From contig DPRS01000016.1 in NCBI GenBank assembly GCA_003537575.1, forward strand, positions 108,136 through 124,033: a DNA stretch of 15,898 nt, read 5' to 3'. A program made the position numbers and the translations under genes. Positions 7,407 to 15,407 of the stretch are shown in pieces. Within the stretch, counting starts at the first letter, position 1. The number at the start of each line of letters is the position of its first letter. Source of the stretch: Oxalobacteraceae bacterium (GTDB lineage: Bacteria; Pseudomonadota; Gammaproteobacteria; Burkholderiales; Burkholderiaceae_D). The notes under the pieces were generated by a model. That model saw nothing but the letters and a program-made list of their open reading frames with translations, had not been told where the DNA came from and did not search any database.

Positions 7407-9463
7407 CGGCATTGCTTCAACAGTAACTTGAGCCGGGCGACGTGCGCGGCTAGCGGCAAATCGCTTAACGTACCATATTGCGCCGCCTCGTAACACGCGA
7501 GAAAACGCTCGGCCGCCATTTTTTTATCATCGGAAAGCTTGCCCGTGCTTTGCATGATGCGCTGACAATACGCGCGCGGCCCTTCGTGCGCGGCACGCGC
7601 CAGTCCCTTGCGAGCCATGGCTTGGCAAAAACGCAAATATATGGCTTGGCGGGGATCGATTTTGCGGCGATCGGCCAGCATGGGCCAGGCCAGCAGCGCC
7701 AGGATGAGGGCGCCGCTGCCCAGCAGCATGGCCAGGGTACGCCAATCTGGAGCATGGAAACCGAGCGATTGCAGCAGGCTTTTCTGCTTGTCGGGTGAAT
7801 AATTCAAGACCCACTGGTTCCAGCCATTGTTGACGGCATCCCAGTTGAAGCGCAGCGACGCCAGCCAGGAGCGAGCGGCCGGCGGCAGGGCGATTGCGCC
7901 GGCCAGGCCGCCCACGCCGCCCTGGGACAGGGTGCGCGCGAGGTTGCGCTCGATGCGGTCCGGCGCCACCGCGGCGGTCGGGTCGACGCGCAGCCAACCG
8001 CGCCCTTCCAGCCAGATTTCGGCCCAGGCATGAGCATCGGACTGGCGCACCGTCATGAAACTGTCGACCGGATTGATTTCCCCGCCCTGGTAGCCCGTCA
8101 CCACCCGCGCCGGCACGCCGGCGGCGCGCATCAGCACCACGAAGGCGCTGGCATAGTGTTCGCAAAAGCCGGCGCGGGTGCTGAACAGGAATTCATCCAT
8201 GGCATCGCGTCCCAGCGGCGGCGGCTCCAGCGTATAGCGGAATGACTGTTCGCGGAAATGCCTGAGCACCGCGTTGGCCAGTTGCACATCGTCATCCGTG
8301 CCGTTCCGCAGAGTCGCGGCAAAACTCAGGGTGGCGGGATTGTAGCCGGAGGGAAGCGTGAGCCAGCGGCGCAGATCGTTACGCGAGGCATCGGCTTGCA
8401 GCGCGAAATCGACATGCGATATGGCGGTGTAGCGAATGCGCTCATGGATCGCCCGTTCCGCCAGCAGCTCGCCGCTGGGCCGCACGGTTGCCGCCAGGCC
8501 CGGCATGAGCGGCGGCGATTGCGGCAATTCGAGCGCAAACAGCCAGCGCTTGCCGTGCGGTTCCAGCGTGACCTGGTGGCGCAGTCCCGGGCCTTGCGCG
8601 CGCAATGCGGCAGGCCGGACGGCCGCCGGCGCTGCCTGGCCGGACGGCGCGGGGTGCTGCGACCAGTTGCGGCCATCGTAATTGTCCAGCACGAGGGCGC
8701 GCCAGTACAGTTTCGACCGGGCTGGCGCCGGATCGAGGAACCTGACGCGGAAGGCGACGTCGCCGGACAGCGCCAGTTGCGCGATATTCCCCGGCGCCAT
8801 GGTATCGGACAAGCCGCTGCGGCCGGTCTGGGCATCGCCCGGCAAGCCCCATAGCGGCCCCTGGATGCGCGGAAACAGAAAGAACATCAGCAGCATCAGG
8901 GGCGTGGCAAGGACGACGATTTTCAAGCCAAGCCGCAAGCGTTGCAGCAGCGGCGGCGCGGCGCCGGTATATTGAAAGGAAAGCTGCGCGGAGAGGAGTC
9001 CGATCGAGGCCAGCAGCGCGATCAGCGCCGCCCCCATCCCTTGCGAGTGAAAAAAGCCGGCCAGGATCAGGAAAAAACCAAGGAACAGGACTACCAGCAG
9101 GTCGCGCCGCGCATGCATTTCCAGCAGCTTGAAAGCCAGCAGCACCACCAGCGTGGCGACACCGGCTTCTTGTCCCAGCAAGGTCTTGAAGCTGATAAAC
9201 ACGCCGGCCATCGCCAGGCCGGCCAGCGGCAGCAACAGCCAGCGCGGCGGCAGACGATTGCCGCGGAACGTGATCCAGGCGCGCCACAGCAGCAGCGCGC
9301 CGGCGGTCAGCGCTACCCAGGGCGGCACCTGGGTGGCATGCGGTGCCAGCACAAGCGCGCAGGCAAGCAGCAACAGCAGGGTATCACCCTTGTCGCGCGA
9401 CATGGTGCGCCCGGCTTGCCGCAGCGATTGCGAAAGGGAGGGGAGGAAGGCGCGCAGATTCAT
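7403..9463 (-). CDS. tgpA: Transmembrane transglutaminase-like protein TgpA (DUF3488/DUF4129)
   Basis: A 686-residue inner-membrane protein. The first ~190 residues hold several transmembrane helices (DUF3488 region, including LLLLLACALVLAPHATQVPP). A periplasmic section follows with a transglutaminase/protease-like core. Its Cys-His-Asp triad is visible as C434 in TRAGFCEHYASAF, H478 in SDAHAWAEIW and D494 in LRVDPTAA. A final helix (LAMLLGSGALILALLAWPML) precedes a C-terminal tail of about 100 residues with a DUF4129-like character. The start at 9463 overlaps the upstream DUF58 stop as ATGA, and its own stop overlaps the mltB start in the same way, so translation of all three is probably coupled. 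Pseudomonas aeruginosa TgpA is essential and lies in an operon with moxR and DUF58 genes; its reaction is not settled. The triad and genetic linkage make the assignment secure. Whether it cross-links, cleaves or binds envelope proteins is unknown. Confidence 0.93.
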   Translation of the reverse strand: MNLRAFLPSLSQSLRQAGRTMSRDKGDTLLLLLACALVLAPHATQVPPWVALTAGALLLWRAWITFRGNRLPPRWLLLPLAGLAMAGVFISFKTLLGQEAGVATLVVLLAFKLLEMHARRDLLVVLFLGFFLILAGFFHSQGMGAALIALLASIGLLSAQLSFQYTGAAPPLLQRLRLGLKIVVLATPLMLLMFFLFPRIQGPLWGLPGDAQTGRSGLSDTMAPGNIAQLALSGDVAFRVRFLDPAPARSKLYWRALVLDNYDGRNWSQHPAPSGQAAPAAVRPAALRAQGPGLRHQVTLEPHGKRWLFALELPQSPPLMPGLAATVRPSGELLAERAIHERIRYTAISHVDFALQADASRNDLRRWLTLPSGYNPATLSFAATLRNGTDDDVQLANAVLRHFREQSFRYTLEPPPLGRDAMDEFLFSTRAGFCEHYASAFVVLMRAAGVPARVVTGYQGGEINPVDSFMTVRQSDAHAWAEIWLEGRGWLRVDPTAAVAPDRIERNLARTLSQGGVGGLAGAIALPPAARSWLASLRFNWDAVNNGWNQWVLNYSPDKQKSLLQSLGFHAPDWRTLAMLLGSGALILALLAWPMLADRRKIDPRQAIYLRFCQAMARKGLARAAHEGPRAYCQRIMQSTGKLSDDKKMAAERFLACYEAAQYGTLSDLPLAAHVARLKLLLKQCR

Positions 9464-10494
9464 CGTGGCTCCGTGACGCCATGCAATGCCAGCGCCTGCA
9501 GGCATTCAGCCTGATGCGCCGGGCCGAGCGCCGGCGCCAGATCGACCGGCCCCAGACGGAAAGCATACGGCAAGCCGCGGGCTTCGGCTTCCAGCACCCA
9601 GCTCGTCATGCGCGATAGCCGCGTCTCCAGGTCCAGGGCGGTCGGCAGCAGGGCGAAGTCCAGCGCCAGTTCGCTGGCGCCGCCGCCTTCGAAATGCTTG
9701 GCCACCAGCGGCGCGCCGTGCAATCCATCCATGCGGGCAATCTGGCGCCATGCCAGCTGCCGCAACGAGTCGCCGCTCTGGTAGGCGCGGATGCCGGCGA
9801 AGTCGTCATGGCCGGCGCTGCCGGAGCCATCCGCGGGGCCGGCGCCGCCCAGCGGCAGCGGCGGCGCATCGGTTTCCGGGCGCGGGTAGACCAGCACGCG
9901 CATGTCCGGCTGCCAGTAGCTCCAGGCGCGCAACAGGCCGAGCGGGAAGCGGGTCTGCAGGCGAATCCGCGGCGCCCTCAGCCAGCCGCGCCTGTCCGTG
10001 CCCAGGCCCAGCGCCACGGTGCGGGTGGCGCTCGCCGGGATATCCAGCGCTTGCTGTACATCCGCCGCGCCGGTATCGGTAAACCCCAGCCAGATGGCAT
10101 AGCGGTCGCGCTTGCTGCGGTTGGCCAGATGCAGCTCGAACTGCGCCTCTTCGCCGGCATGCATCGGCCGCACGCGGCCCGGGACCAGGTGAAGATGGGC
10201 AAGGTTGCGGAAAGTCAGGTGCATGTCGACCACGGCGCAGGCGCCCAGCAGGAAAGTCAGGCCGAAGCCGAGACTCAGGTTGTAGTTGATCGAGGCGATG
10301 AACAGCACCGCCAGCATCAGGCCGAATGCGAGGCCGGCGCCGGTGGGCACGATGAACACGCGGCGCTGGTGGAGGTAGACTTCGCCGGCTTCAGGAGCGC
10401 CGAGGCGAAACAGCCAGCGTTCAAGCCGCTGGCGGAAAAAGCGCCGCAACTTGCCGCCTTGCTCGGGTGCTTTCGACATGTCTTCCTGCGCCAT
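9460..10494 (-). CDS. DUF58 domain membrane protein
   Basis: A 344-residue protein of the DUF58 family, which nearly always accompanies MoxR-type AAA+ ATPases. Two hydrophobic segments lie near the N-terminus (VPTGAGLAFGLMLAVLFIAS and LSLGFGLTFLLGACAVVDM). The family motif follows near residue 230: DDFAGIRAYQSGDSLRQLAW, then a KHFEGG-like strand. The distal part is a divergent vWA-like fold in which a full MIDAS motif is not evident. Start choice is uncertain. ATG 10494 lies 11 nt after the moxR stop but has a weak ribosome site. ATG 10479, five codons in, has AGGA 4 nt upstream and may be the true start. The stop overlaps tgpA by ATGA. In the MoxR-vWA view DUF58 proteins act as adaptors or substrates for the ATPase, though this rests on family context. 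The gene call is secure; molecular function is unknown. Confidence 0.9.
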   Translation of the reverse strand: MAQEDMSKAPEQGGKLRRFFRQRLERWLFRLGAPEAGEVYLHQRRVFIVPTGAGLAFGLMLAVLFIASINYNLSLGFGLTFLLGACAVVDMHLTFRNLAHLHLVPGRVRPMHAGEEAQFELHLANRSKRDRYAIWLGFTDTGAADVQQALDIPASATRTVALGLGTDRRGWLRAPRIRLQTRFPLGLLRAWSYWQPDMRVLVYPRPETDAPPLPLGGAGPADGSGSAGHDDFAGIRAYQSGDSLRQLAWRQIARMDGLHGAPLVAKHFEGGGASELALDFALLPTALDLETRLSRMTSWVLEAEARGLPYAFRLGPVDLAPALGPAHQAECLQALALHGVTEPR

Positions 10495-10505
10495 GTATCA
10501 GGCCA

Positions 10506-11426
<921 letters not shown>

Positions 11427-11473
11427 GGAGCATCCGATCAGGTGAGAATTGGTGGAGCGGGGGTGCGACAGGT

Positions 11474-11501
11474 ATTCTAGGGGAGCGTTGATTATTCGCA
11501 A
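11474..11501 (-). promoter_or_regulatory. Candidate sigma70 promoter for the moxR-DUF58-tgpA-mltB operon
   Basis: Read on the minus strand, TTGCGA (11501-11496) and TAGAAT (11479-11474) are separated by 16 bp. They match TTGACA and TATAAT at 4/6 and 5/6. The -10 box ends 47 bp before the chosen moxR ATG, a normal leader length. It is the best promoter-like pair I found in the window, but no start-site evidence exists. Confidence 0.45.
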
Positions 11502-11524
11502 ATACAAAAATGTGCGGTGCAACA

Positions 11525-11562
11525 CTAATAAATTAGCAAATGGGTCGGTTTACTGGTTAAAC
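11525..11562. promoter_or_regulatory. Two small AT-rich palindromes in the divergent moxR/deacetylase region
   Basis: CTAAT-AA-ATTAG (11525-11536) and GTTTA-CTGGT-TAAAC (11548-11562) lie 11 bp apart, midway between two divergently transcribed units and just upstream of the proposed moxR -35. About 11487-11575 is clearly more AT-rich than the surrounding genome. Such symmetry could be operator half-sites for a dimeric regulator. The arms are short, so chance is a real alternative. I could not place a clear plus-strand promoter for the deacetylase. The 64-codon frame crossing this region looks like chance coding. Confidence 0.25.
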
Positions 11563-11646
11563 TTACATAAAAAGAAGACGCTGAAACAAGGCGCGGCAAA
11601 ACGCCGGCAGATAAAAGAAGCGGCGGAGATTATGCGAGGATGACGA

Positions 11647-12579
11647 ATGAGTACCGGTTTTTACACTCATGCCGATTGCAAGCGGCATGAAATGGGAGGA
11701 TGGCACCCGGAATGCCCGGAACGCCTGCAGGCGATCCAGGATCAGCTGATCGCCAGTCGGGTCGATCCTTTCCTCCTGCACCAGGAGGCGCCGCCGGCCA
11801 GCGTGGAAGATATCGCGCGGGTCCACACGGCGGCGGCGATCGCCCGCATCCGCGACAACGTGCCGGCTGCCGATGGCGACTATTTCAGCCTGGATGGCGA
11901 TACTTTTCTCAATGCGCACAGCTGGGACGCCGCGCTGCACGCCGCCGGCGCCGCGGTGGCCGCGACCGATGCCGTGATCGCCGGCGAGATTGCCAATGCC
12001 TTTTGCGCAGTGCGTCCGCCCGGCCACCATGCCACGCCGGAAGAGCCGATGGGTTTTTGCCTGTTCAATAATGTCGCGGTTGCCGCCCGCCACGCGCTCG
12101 AAGTGCACGGCCTGGAACGCATCGCCATCATCGATTTCGACGTTCATCATGGCAACGGCACCGAAGCGGCATTCGCCGGCGAGGATCGCGTTTTGATGGC
12201 GAGCATTTTTCAGCATCCGTTCTATCCCTACAGCGGCACTGACGATATCGGCGCGCATGCCGTCAACGTGCCGGTGCCGGCCTACAGCGACGGCGACGTG
12301 GTGCGCCAGCTGGTGACCGAGAAATGGCTGCCGGCGCTGCATGCGCACCGGCCGCAGATGGTGTTCATCTCCGCCGGCTTCGATGGCCATCGCGAAGATG
12401 AAATGGGCCAGCTCGGGCTGGTGGAAGCGGATTATGCCTGGCTGACGCAGCAGATCATGATGATCGCCGACCAGTACGCGCAAGGACGCATCGTCAGCTG
12501 CCTGGAAGGCGGCTACAACCTGTCGGCGCTGGGACGCAGCGTCGCCGCGCACCTCAAGGTGCTGGCGGGACTGGATTGA
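11647..12579 (+). CDS. HDAC-superfamily zinc deacetylase (class II-like / acetylpolyamine amidohydrolase group)
   Basis: A 310-residue zinc-dependent amide hydrolase of the arginase/deacetylase fold, cytoplasmic with no signal peptide. The catalytic His pair is H127-H128 in RPPGHHATPEEPMGFCLFNN. The zinc ligands are D165 and H167 in DFDVHHGNG and D246 in SAGFDGHREDEMG. The transition-state Tyr is Y290 in EGGYN. All catalytic residues expected for an active enzyme are present. The start ATG 11647 has GAGGA about 7 nt upstream, and the N-terminal HPECPERLQAI motif is typical. The acyl-CoA synthetase gene begins 51 bp after the stop on the same strand, so the two are likely co-transcribed. Known bacterial members deacetylate lysines (Bacillus AcuC on AcsA), acetylpolyamines, or model acyl-lysines (HDAH of Alcaligenes/Bordetella strain FB188). 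Substrate here cannot be read from sequence; the partner gene makes protein acyl-lysine plausible. The family is very secure. Confidence 0.93.
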   Translation: MSTGFYTHADCKRHEMGGWHPECPERLQAIQDQLIASRVDPFLLHQEAPPASVEDIARVHTAAAIARIRDNVPAADGDYFSLDGDTFLNAHSWDAALHAAGAAVAATDAVIAGEIANAFCAVRPPGHHATPEEPMGFCLFNNVAVAARHALEVHGLERIAIIDFDVHHGNGTEAAFAGEDRVLMASIFQHPFYPYSGTDDIGAHAVNVPVPAYSDGDVVRQLVTEKWLPALHAHRPQMVFISAGFDGHREDEMGQLGLVEADYAWLTQQIMMIADQYAQGRIVSCLEGGYNLSALGRSVAAHLKVLAGLD

Positions 12580-12581
12580 GA

Positions 12582-12597
12582 GACCGGAAAAACGGTC
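12582..12597 (+). other. Short hairpin between deacetylase and acyl-CoA synthetase genes
   Basis: GACCG-GAAAAA-CGGTC can form a 5-bp stem with a 6-nt A-rich loop just after the deacetylase stop. There is no T-run after it, so it should not stop transcription. It might stabilise or attenuate the bicistronic message, or be chance. Confidence 0.25.
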
Positions 12598-12630
12598 GTG
12601 GTTAAAGAATTCAATGAAAGGGAGAAATCC

Positions 12631-14268
12631 ATGAACAAATTCGACGTCGGCCTGGAGAAGAATCCTGCCAACTACACGCCCCTGACCCCCCTGGGTTTCA
12701 TCGAACGGACCGCGACCGTCTATCCGCAGCGGCTGGCGACGGTGCACGGTGCCTTGCGCCTGACCTGGTCAGAGCAATACCGGCGCGCGCGCCGGCTGGC
12801 GTCGATGCTGTCGAAGCATGGCATCGGCAAGGACGATACCGTGGCAGTGATGTTGCCCAACACGCCGCCGATGATCGACGCCCATTTCGGCGTGCCCATG
12901 ACCGGCGCCGTGCTCAATACCCTGAACACCCGGCTCGACGCCGAAAGCATTGCCTTCATGCTGAACCACGGCGAAGCCAAGGCCGTCATCGTCGACCGCG
13001 AATTTTCCGCCCCGATGCATGGCGCGCTGAAGCTGCTCGGCCGGCAGCTGCTGGTGATCGATGTCGACGATCCCGAGTACACCGGTCCTGGCCAGCGCCT
13101 GGGCGACATCGAATACGAAGCCTTCATCGCCGGCGGCGACCCGGAATTCCAGTGGCAGAACCCGGACGATGAATGGAATGCGATCGGCCTGAACTACACT
13201 TCCGGCACCACCGGCGACCCCAAGGGCGTGGTGGTGCACCATCGCGGCGCCTACCTGAATGCGATCTCGAACATCGTCACCTGGTCGCTGCCGCGCCATC
13301 CTGTCTATCTGTGGACCCTGCCGATGTTCCACTGCAACGGCTGGTGCTTCCCGTGGACAGTGGCGGCGCAGGCCGGCGTCAACGTCTGCCTGCGCAGGGT
13401 GGAAGCCAAGGCGATCTGGGATGCCATCCGCGAGCACAAGGTGTCGCATTACTGCGGCGCGCCGATCGTGCATTCGCTGATCATCAATGCGCCGGCCGAA
13501 CTGCGCCAGGGCGTCGAGCACCAGGTGTCTGCCATGGTCGCCGGCGCGGCGCCGCCTGCGGCGATGATCCAGGGCATGGAGGAAATCGGCTTCGACCTGA
13601 CGCACGTCTATGGCCTGACCGAAGTATATGGACCGGCAGCGGTATGCGAAAAACAGGAAGACTGGGCCAACGCCGATATCGGCGAGCGGGCCCGCCTGAA
13701 TGCGCGCCAGGGCATCCGCTATGTGCTGCAGGAAGCCGTCTCGGTGCTGGACCCGGAAACCATGCAGCAGGTGCCGGCGGATGGCGAAACCATCGGCGAG
13801 ATCATGTTCCGCGGCAATATCACCATGAAGGGTTACCTGAAGAATGAAAAGACCACGCAGGCGGCGTTTGCCGGCGGCTGGTTCCATACCGGCGATCTTG
13901 GCGTGATTCATCCTGACGGCTACATCAAGATCAAGGATCGCAGCAAGGACATTATCATTTCCGGCGGTGAAAATATTTCCAGCGTCGAAGTAGAGGACGT
14001 GCTGTACCGCCATCCGGCGGTGCTGGTGGCGGCAGTGGTCGCCATGCCCAATGAAAAATGGGGCGAGACACCGTGCGCCTTCATCGAGTTGAAGCCGGGC
14101 GCCAATGTCACCGACCAGGAAATCATCGCGCACTGCAAGGAGCACCTGGCCGGCTTCAAGGTGCCGCGCGCAGTGGTGTTCGATGCGCTGCCGAAGACTG
14201 CCACCGGCAAGATCCAGAAATTCGAACTGCGCCAGCGCGCAGGATCGGTGAACGCGATCGACGTCTGA
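12631..14268 (+). CDS. AMP-forming acyl-CoA synthetase (fatty/organic acid-CoA ligase)
   Basis: A 545-residue ANL-superfamily enzyme that activates a carboxylic acid with ATP to an acyl-adenylate and then forms the CoA thioester. The P-loop is YTSGTTGDPKG (S191-G199). Later come VYGLTEVYGP (A5), WFHTGDLGVIHPDGYIKIKDR (A7-A8 hinge, split here only by description) and the catalytic C-terminal PKTATGKIQK with K527. NYTPLTPLGFIERTATVYP at the N-terminus is typical of the subgroup that includes medium/long-chain ligases and DmdB-type methylmercaptopropionate-CoA ligases. The exact acid cannot be named. ATG 12631 is chosen because AAGGGAG lies 6 nt upstream; a GTG at 12598 in frame has no such site. 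It lies 51 bp after the deacetylase gene. In related enzymes acylation of the K527-equivalent Lys shuts off activity, so the deacetylase could regulate it; that is inference. The family is very secure. Confidence 0.94.
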   Translation: MNKFDVGLEKNPANYTPLTPLGFIERTATVYPQRLATVHGALRLTWSEQYRRARRLASMLSKHGIGKDDTVAVMLPNTPPMIDAHFGVPMTGAVLNTLNTRLDAESIAFMLNHGEAKAVIVDREFSAPMHGALKLLGRQLLVIDVDDPEYTGPGQRLGDIEYEAFIAGGDPEFQWQNPDDEWNAIGLNYTSGTTGDPKGVVVHHRGAYLNAISNIVTWSLPRHPVYLWTLPMFHCNGWCFPWTVAAQAGVNVCLRRVEAKAIWDAIREHKVSHYCGAPIVHSLIINAPAELRQGVEHQVSAMVAGAAPPAAMIQGMEEIGFDLTHVYGLTEVYGPAAVCEKQEDWANADIGERARLNARQGIRYVLQEAVSVLDPETMQQVPADGETIGEIMFRGNITMKGYLKNEKTTQAAFAGGWFHTGDLGVIHPDGYIKIKDRSKDIIISGGENISSVEVEDVLYRHPAVLVAAVVAMPNEKWGETPCAFIELKPGANVTDQEIIAHCKEHLAGFKVPRAVVFDALPKTATGKIQKFELRQRAGSVNAIDV

Positions 14269-14293
14269 GTGCGTTTGCCTGAGTGCGTTTGCC
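14266..14293 (+). repeat. Perfect 14-bp tandem duplication overlapping the acyl-CoA synthetase stop
   Basis: TGAGTGCGTTTGCC occurs twice head to tail, at 14266-14279 and 14280-14293. The first TGA is the stop codon of the synthetase, so the duplicated copy lies just outside the reading frame. It looks like a small replication-slippage event that left the protein unchanged. Confidence 0.85.
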
Positions 14294-14331
14294 GCGGGCA
14301 AATTTGCCTGCGGCGCGGGGCGCATCCCCGC
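14291..14331 (+). terminator. Two back-to-back hairpins after the acyl-CoA synthetase gene
   Basis: The first (14291-14314) pairs GCCGCGGGCAAA with TTTGCCTGCGGC, with one G-U pair and only the central AAATTT available as a loop. The second (14315-14331) is GCGGGG-CGCAT-CCCCGC, a perfect 6-bp stem with a 5-nt loop. They abut with no spacer. Neither has a T-run, so they may slow polymerase, protect the 3' end or support Rho-dependent termination rather than act as a classical intrinsic terminator. Confidence 0.4.
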
Positions 14332-14338
14332 AAGCAGG

Positions 14339-14344
14339 TAGAAT
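14339..14344 (+). promoter_or_regulatory. Possible -10 box (TAGAAT) for the YlqF-type GTPase gene
   Basis: TAGAAT lies 29 bp before the GTPase ATG and is identical to the -10 proposed for the moxR operon. No acceptable -35 box is found 16-18 bp upstream, where the second GC-rich hairpin lies. A separate promoter is therefore only suggested. Confidence 0.3.
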
Positions 14345-14373
14345 AGCGCCTCGATTTCATTCAAAAGCTTCAC

Positions 14374-15294
14374 ATGTCCATACAATGGTTCCCCGGTCAC
14401 ATGAATTCGGCGCGCCGCCAGGCGGCCGAAACCATGGAAAAGACCGACATGGTGGTTGAGGTGCTGGACGCCCGTCTGCCGCAGGCCAGCTGCAATCCGA
14501 TGATCGAGCAATTGCGGGTGTTCCGTCAGCGGCCCTGCCTGAAAATCCTCAACAAGGCCGACCTGGCAGACCCGGCCGCGACGCAAGCCTGGCTCGACTT
14601 CTACAATAAGCAAAAAGATGTGCATGCGGTTGCGCTCAGCTGCAAGAAGCCGGTCGACGTCGCCAAGGTGCCGGGCTTATGCCTGAAAATCGCGCCGCAC
14701 CGCGGCACGGCGCTGAAACCCTTGCGCATCATGATCATGGGCATTCCCAACGTCGGCAAATCGACGTTGATGAATGCACTGCTGAAAAAAAGGGTCGCCA
14801 AGGTAGGCGACGAGCCGGCGGTCACCAAGACGCAGCAGCGGCTTTATCTAGGCAATAACATGGTGCTGGTCGATACCCCCGGCATGTTGTGGCCGAAAAT
14901 CGCGCATCCGACGGATGGCCTGATGCTGGCTGCCAGCCATGCCATCGGCAGCAATGCGCTGATCGAAGAAGAGGTCGCCACCTTCCTTGCCGAGGTGTTG
15001 CTGACACGCTATCCGCATCTGCTGGCGGCGCGCTACGGTGTTGCTACCGAGGGCATGGATGGCGTCGGCGTGGTCGAAGGAGTGGCGAAAAAGCGCGGTT
15101 TCCGACAGAAGGGCGGAGAACTCGATTTTGAAAAGGCATCGCATACCTTCCTGCAGGATTACCGCAGCGGGGCACTCGGCCGGATCAGCCTGGAGACGCC
15201 GGAGAGCCGGGCAGCCTTGTTGGCCAGCTACACGCCGCCGCCGTCGCTGGGGCTGGCGCCGGAAGCCGAGGAAGAATCGGAAGACCGGGACTGA
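14374..15294 (+). CDS. ylqF: Ribosome biogenesis GTPase YlqF/RbgA family
   Basis: A 306-residue circularly permuted GTPase: G4 comes first (NKAD, 60-63), then G1 (GIPNVGKST, 123-131) and G3 (DTPGM, D167-G170). The opening SIQWFPGHMNSARRQAAE is the hallmark of YlqF/RbgA proteins, which bind the large ribosomal subunit late in assembly. VVEVLDARLPQASCNP and a C-terminal helical domain (HTFLQDYRSGALGRISLE) complete the family layout. The acidic end EAEEESEDRD is an unstructured tail. The ATG lacks a strong ribosome site (AAAAGC about 5 nt before); no better in-frame start is apparent and the conserved N-terminus begins here. It is preceded by a 105-bp gap with hairpins, so it is probably transcribed separately from the acyl-CoA synthetase. 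It ends at a strong terminator shared with groEL. Cytoplasmic. Assignment is very secure. Confidence 0.94.
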   Translation: MSIQWFPGHMNSARRQAAETMEKTDMVVEVLDARLPQASCNPMIEQLRVFRQRPCLKILNKADLADPAATQAWLDFYNKQKDVHAVALSCKKPVDVAKVPGLCLKIAPHRGTALKPLRIMIMGIPNVGKSTLMNALLKKRVAKVGDEPAVTKTQQRLYLGNNMVLVDTPGMLWPKIAHPTDGLMLAASHAIGSNALIEEEVATFLAEVLLTRYPHLLAARYGVATEGMDGVGVVEGVAKKRGFRQKGGELDFEKASHTFLQDYRSGALGRISLETPESRAALLASYTPPPSLGLAPEAEEESEDRD

Positions 15295-15319
15295 TCACCG
15301 AATTCTGAGGCAAACAAAG

Positions 15320-15356
15320 AAAAAGCCTGCAAGGCGCAAACCCTGCAGGCTTTTTT
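15320..15356. terminator. Strong bidirectional intrinsic terminator between ylqF and groEL
   Basis: AAAAAGCCTGCA (15320-15331) and TGCAGGCTTTTT (15344-15355) form a perfect 12-bp stem around a 12-nt loop. A T-run follows on the plus strand (15351-15356), and the opposing A-run gives a T-run on the minus strand. It therefore can end the ylqF transcript and the groEL transcript arriving from the other side. Confidence 0.9.
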
Positions 15357-15407
15357 CATTTCGAGGCAGGCAAGAGGCTTGCGCCTCCCGCCGGGCCGAC
15401 CGGCAAA

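Noticed and set aside
11449..11643. 64-codon plus-strand open frame before the deacetylase
   Set aside because: It begins within the moxR leader and covers the AT-rich promoter region. There is no good ribosome site, and the Lys/Asn/Arg-rich product has no signal or domain.
12598..12630. GTG start extending the acyl-CoA synthetase by 11 codons
   Set aside because: No ribosome-binding sequence precedes the GTG, whereas ATG 12631 has AAGGGAG at ideal spacing and matches the family N-terminus.
11563..12747. 394-codon minus-strand open frame opposite the deacetylase
   Set aside because: It is antisense to a gene with complete catalytic motifs, crosses the regulatory region and has no recognisable domain.
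12769..14625. 618-codon minus-strand open frame opposite the acyl-CoA synthetase
   Set aside because: Despite its length it has only compositional Arg/His/Gln bias, and it is antisense to a gene with all ANL motifs. It also runs into the YlqF gene.
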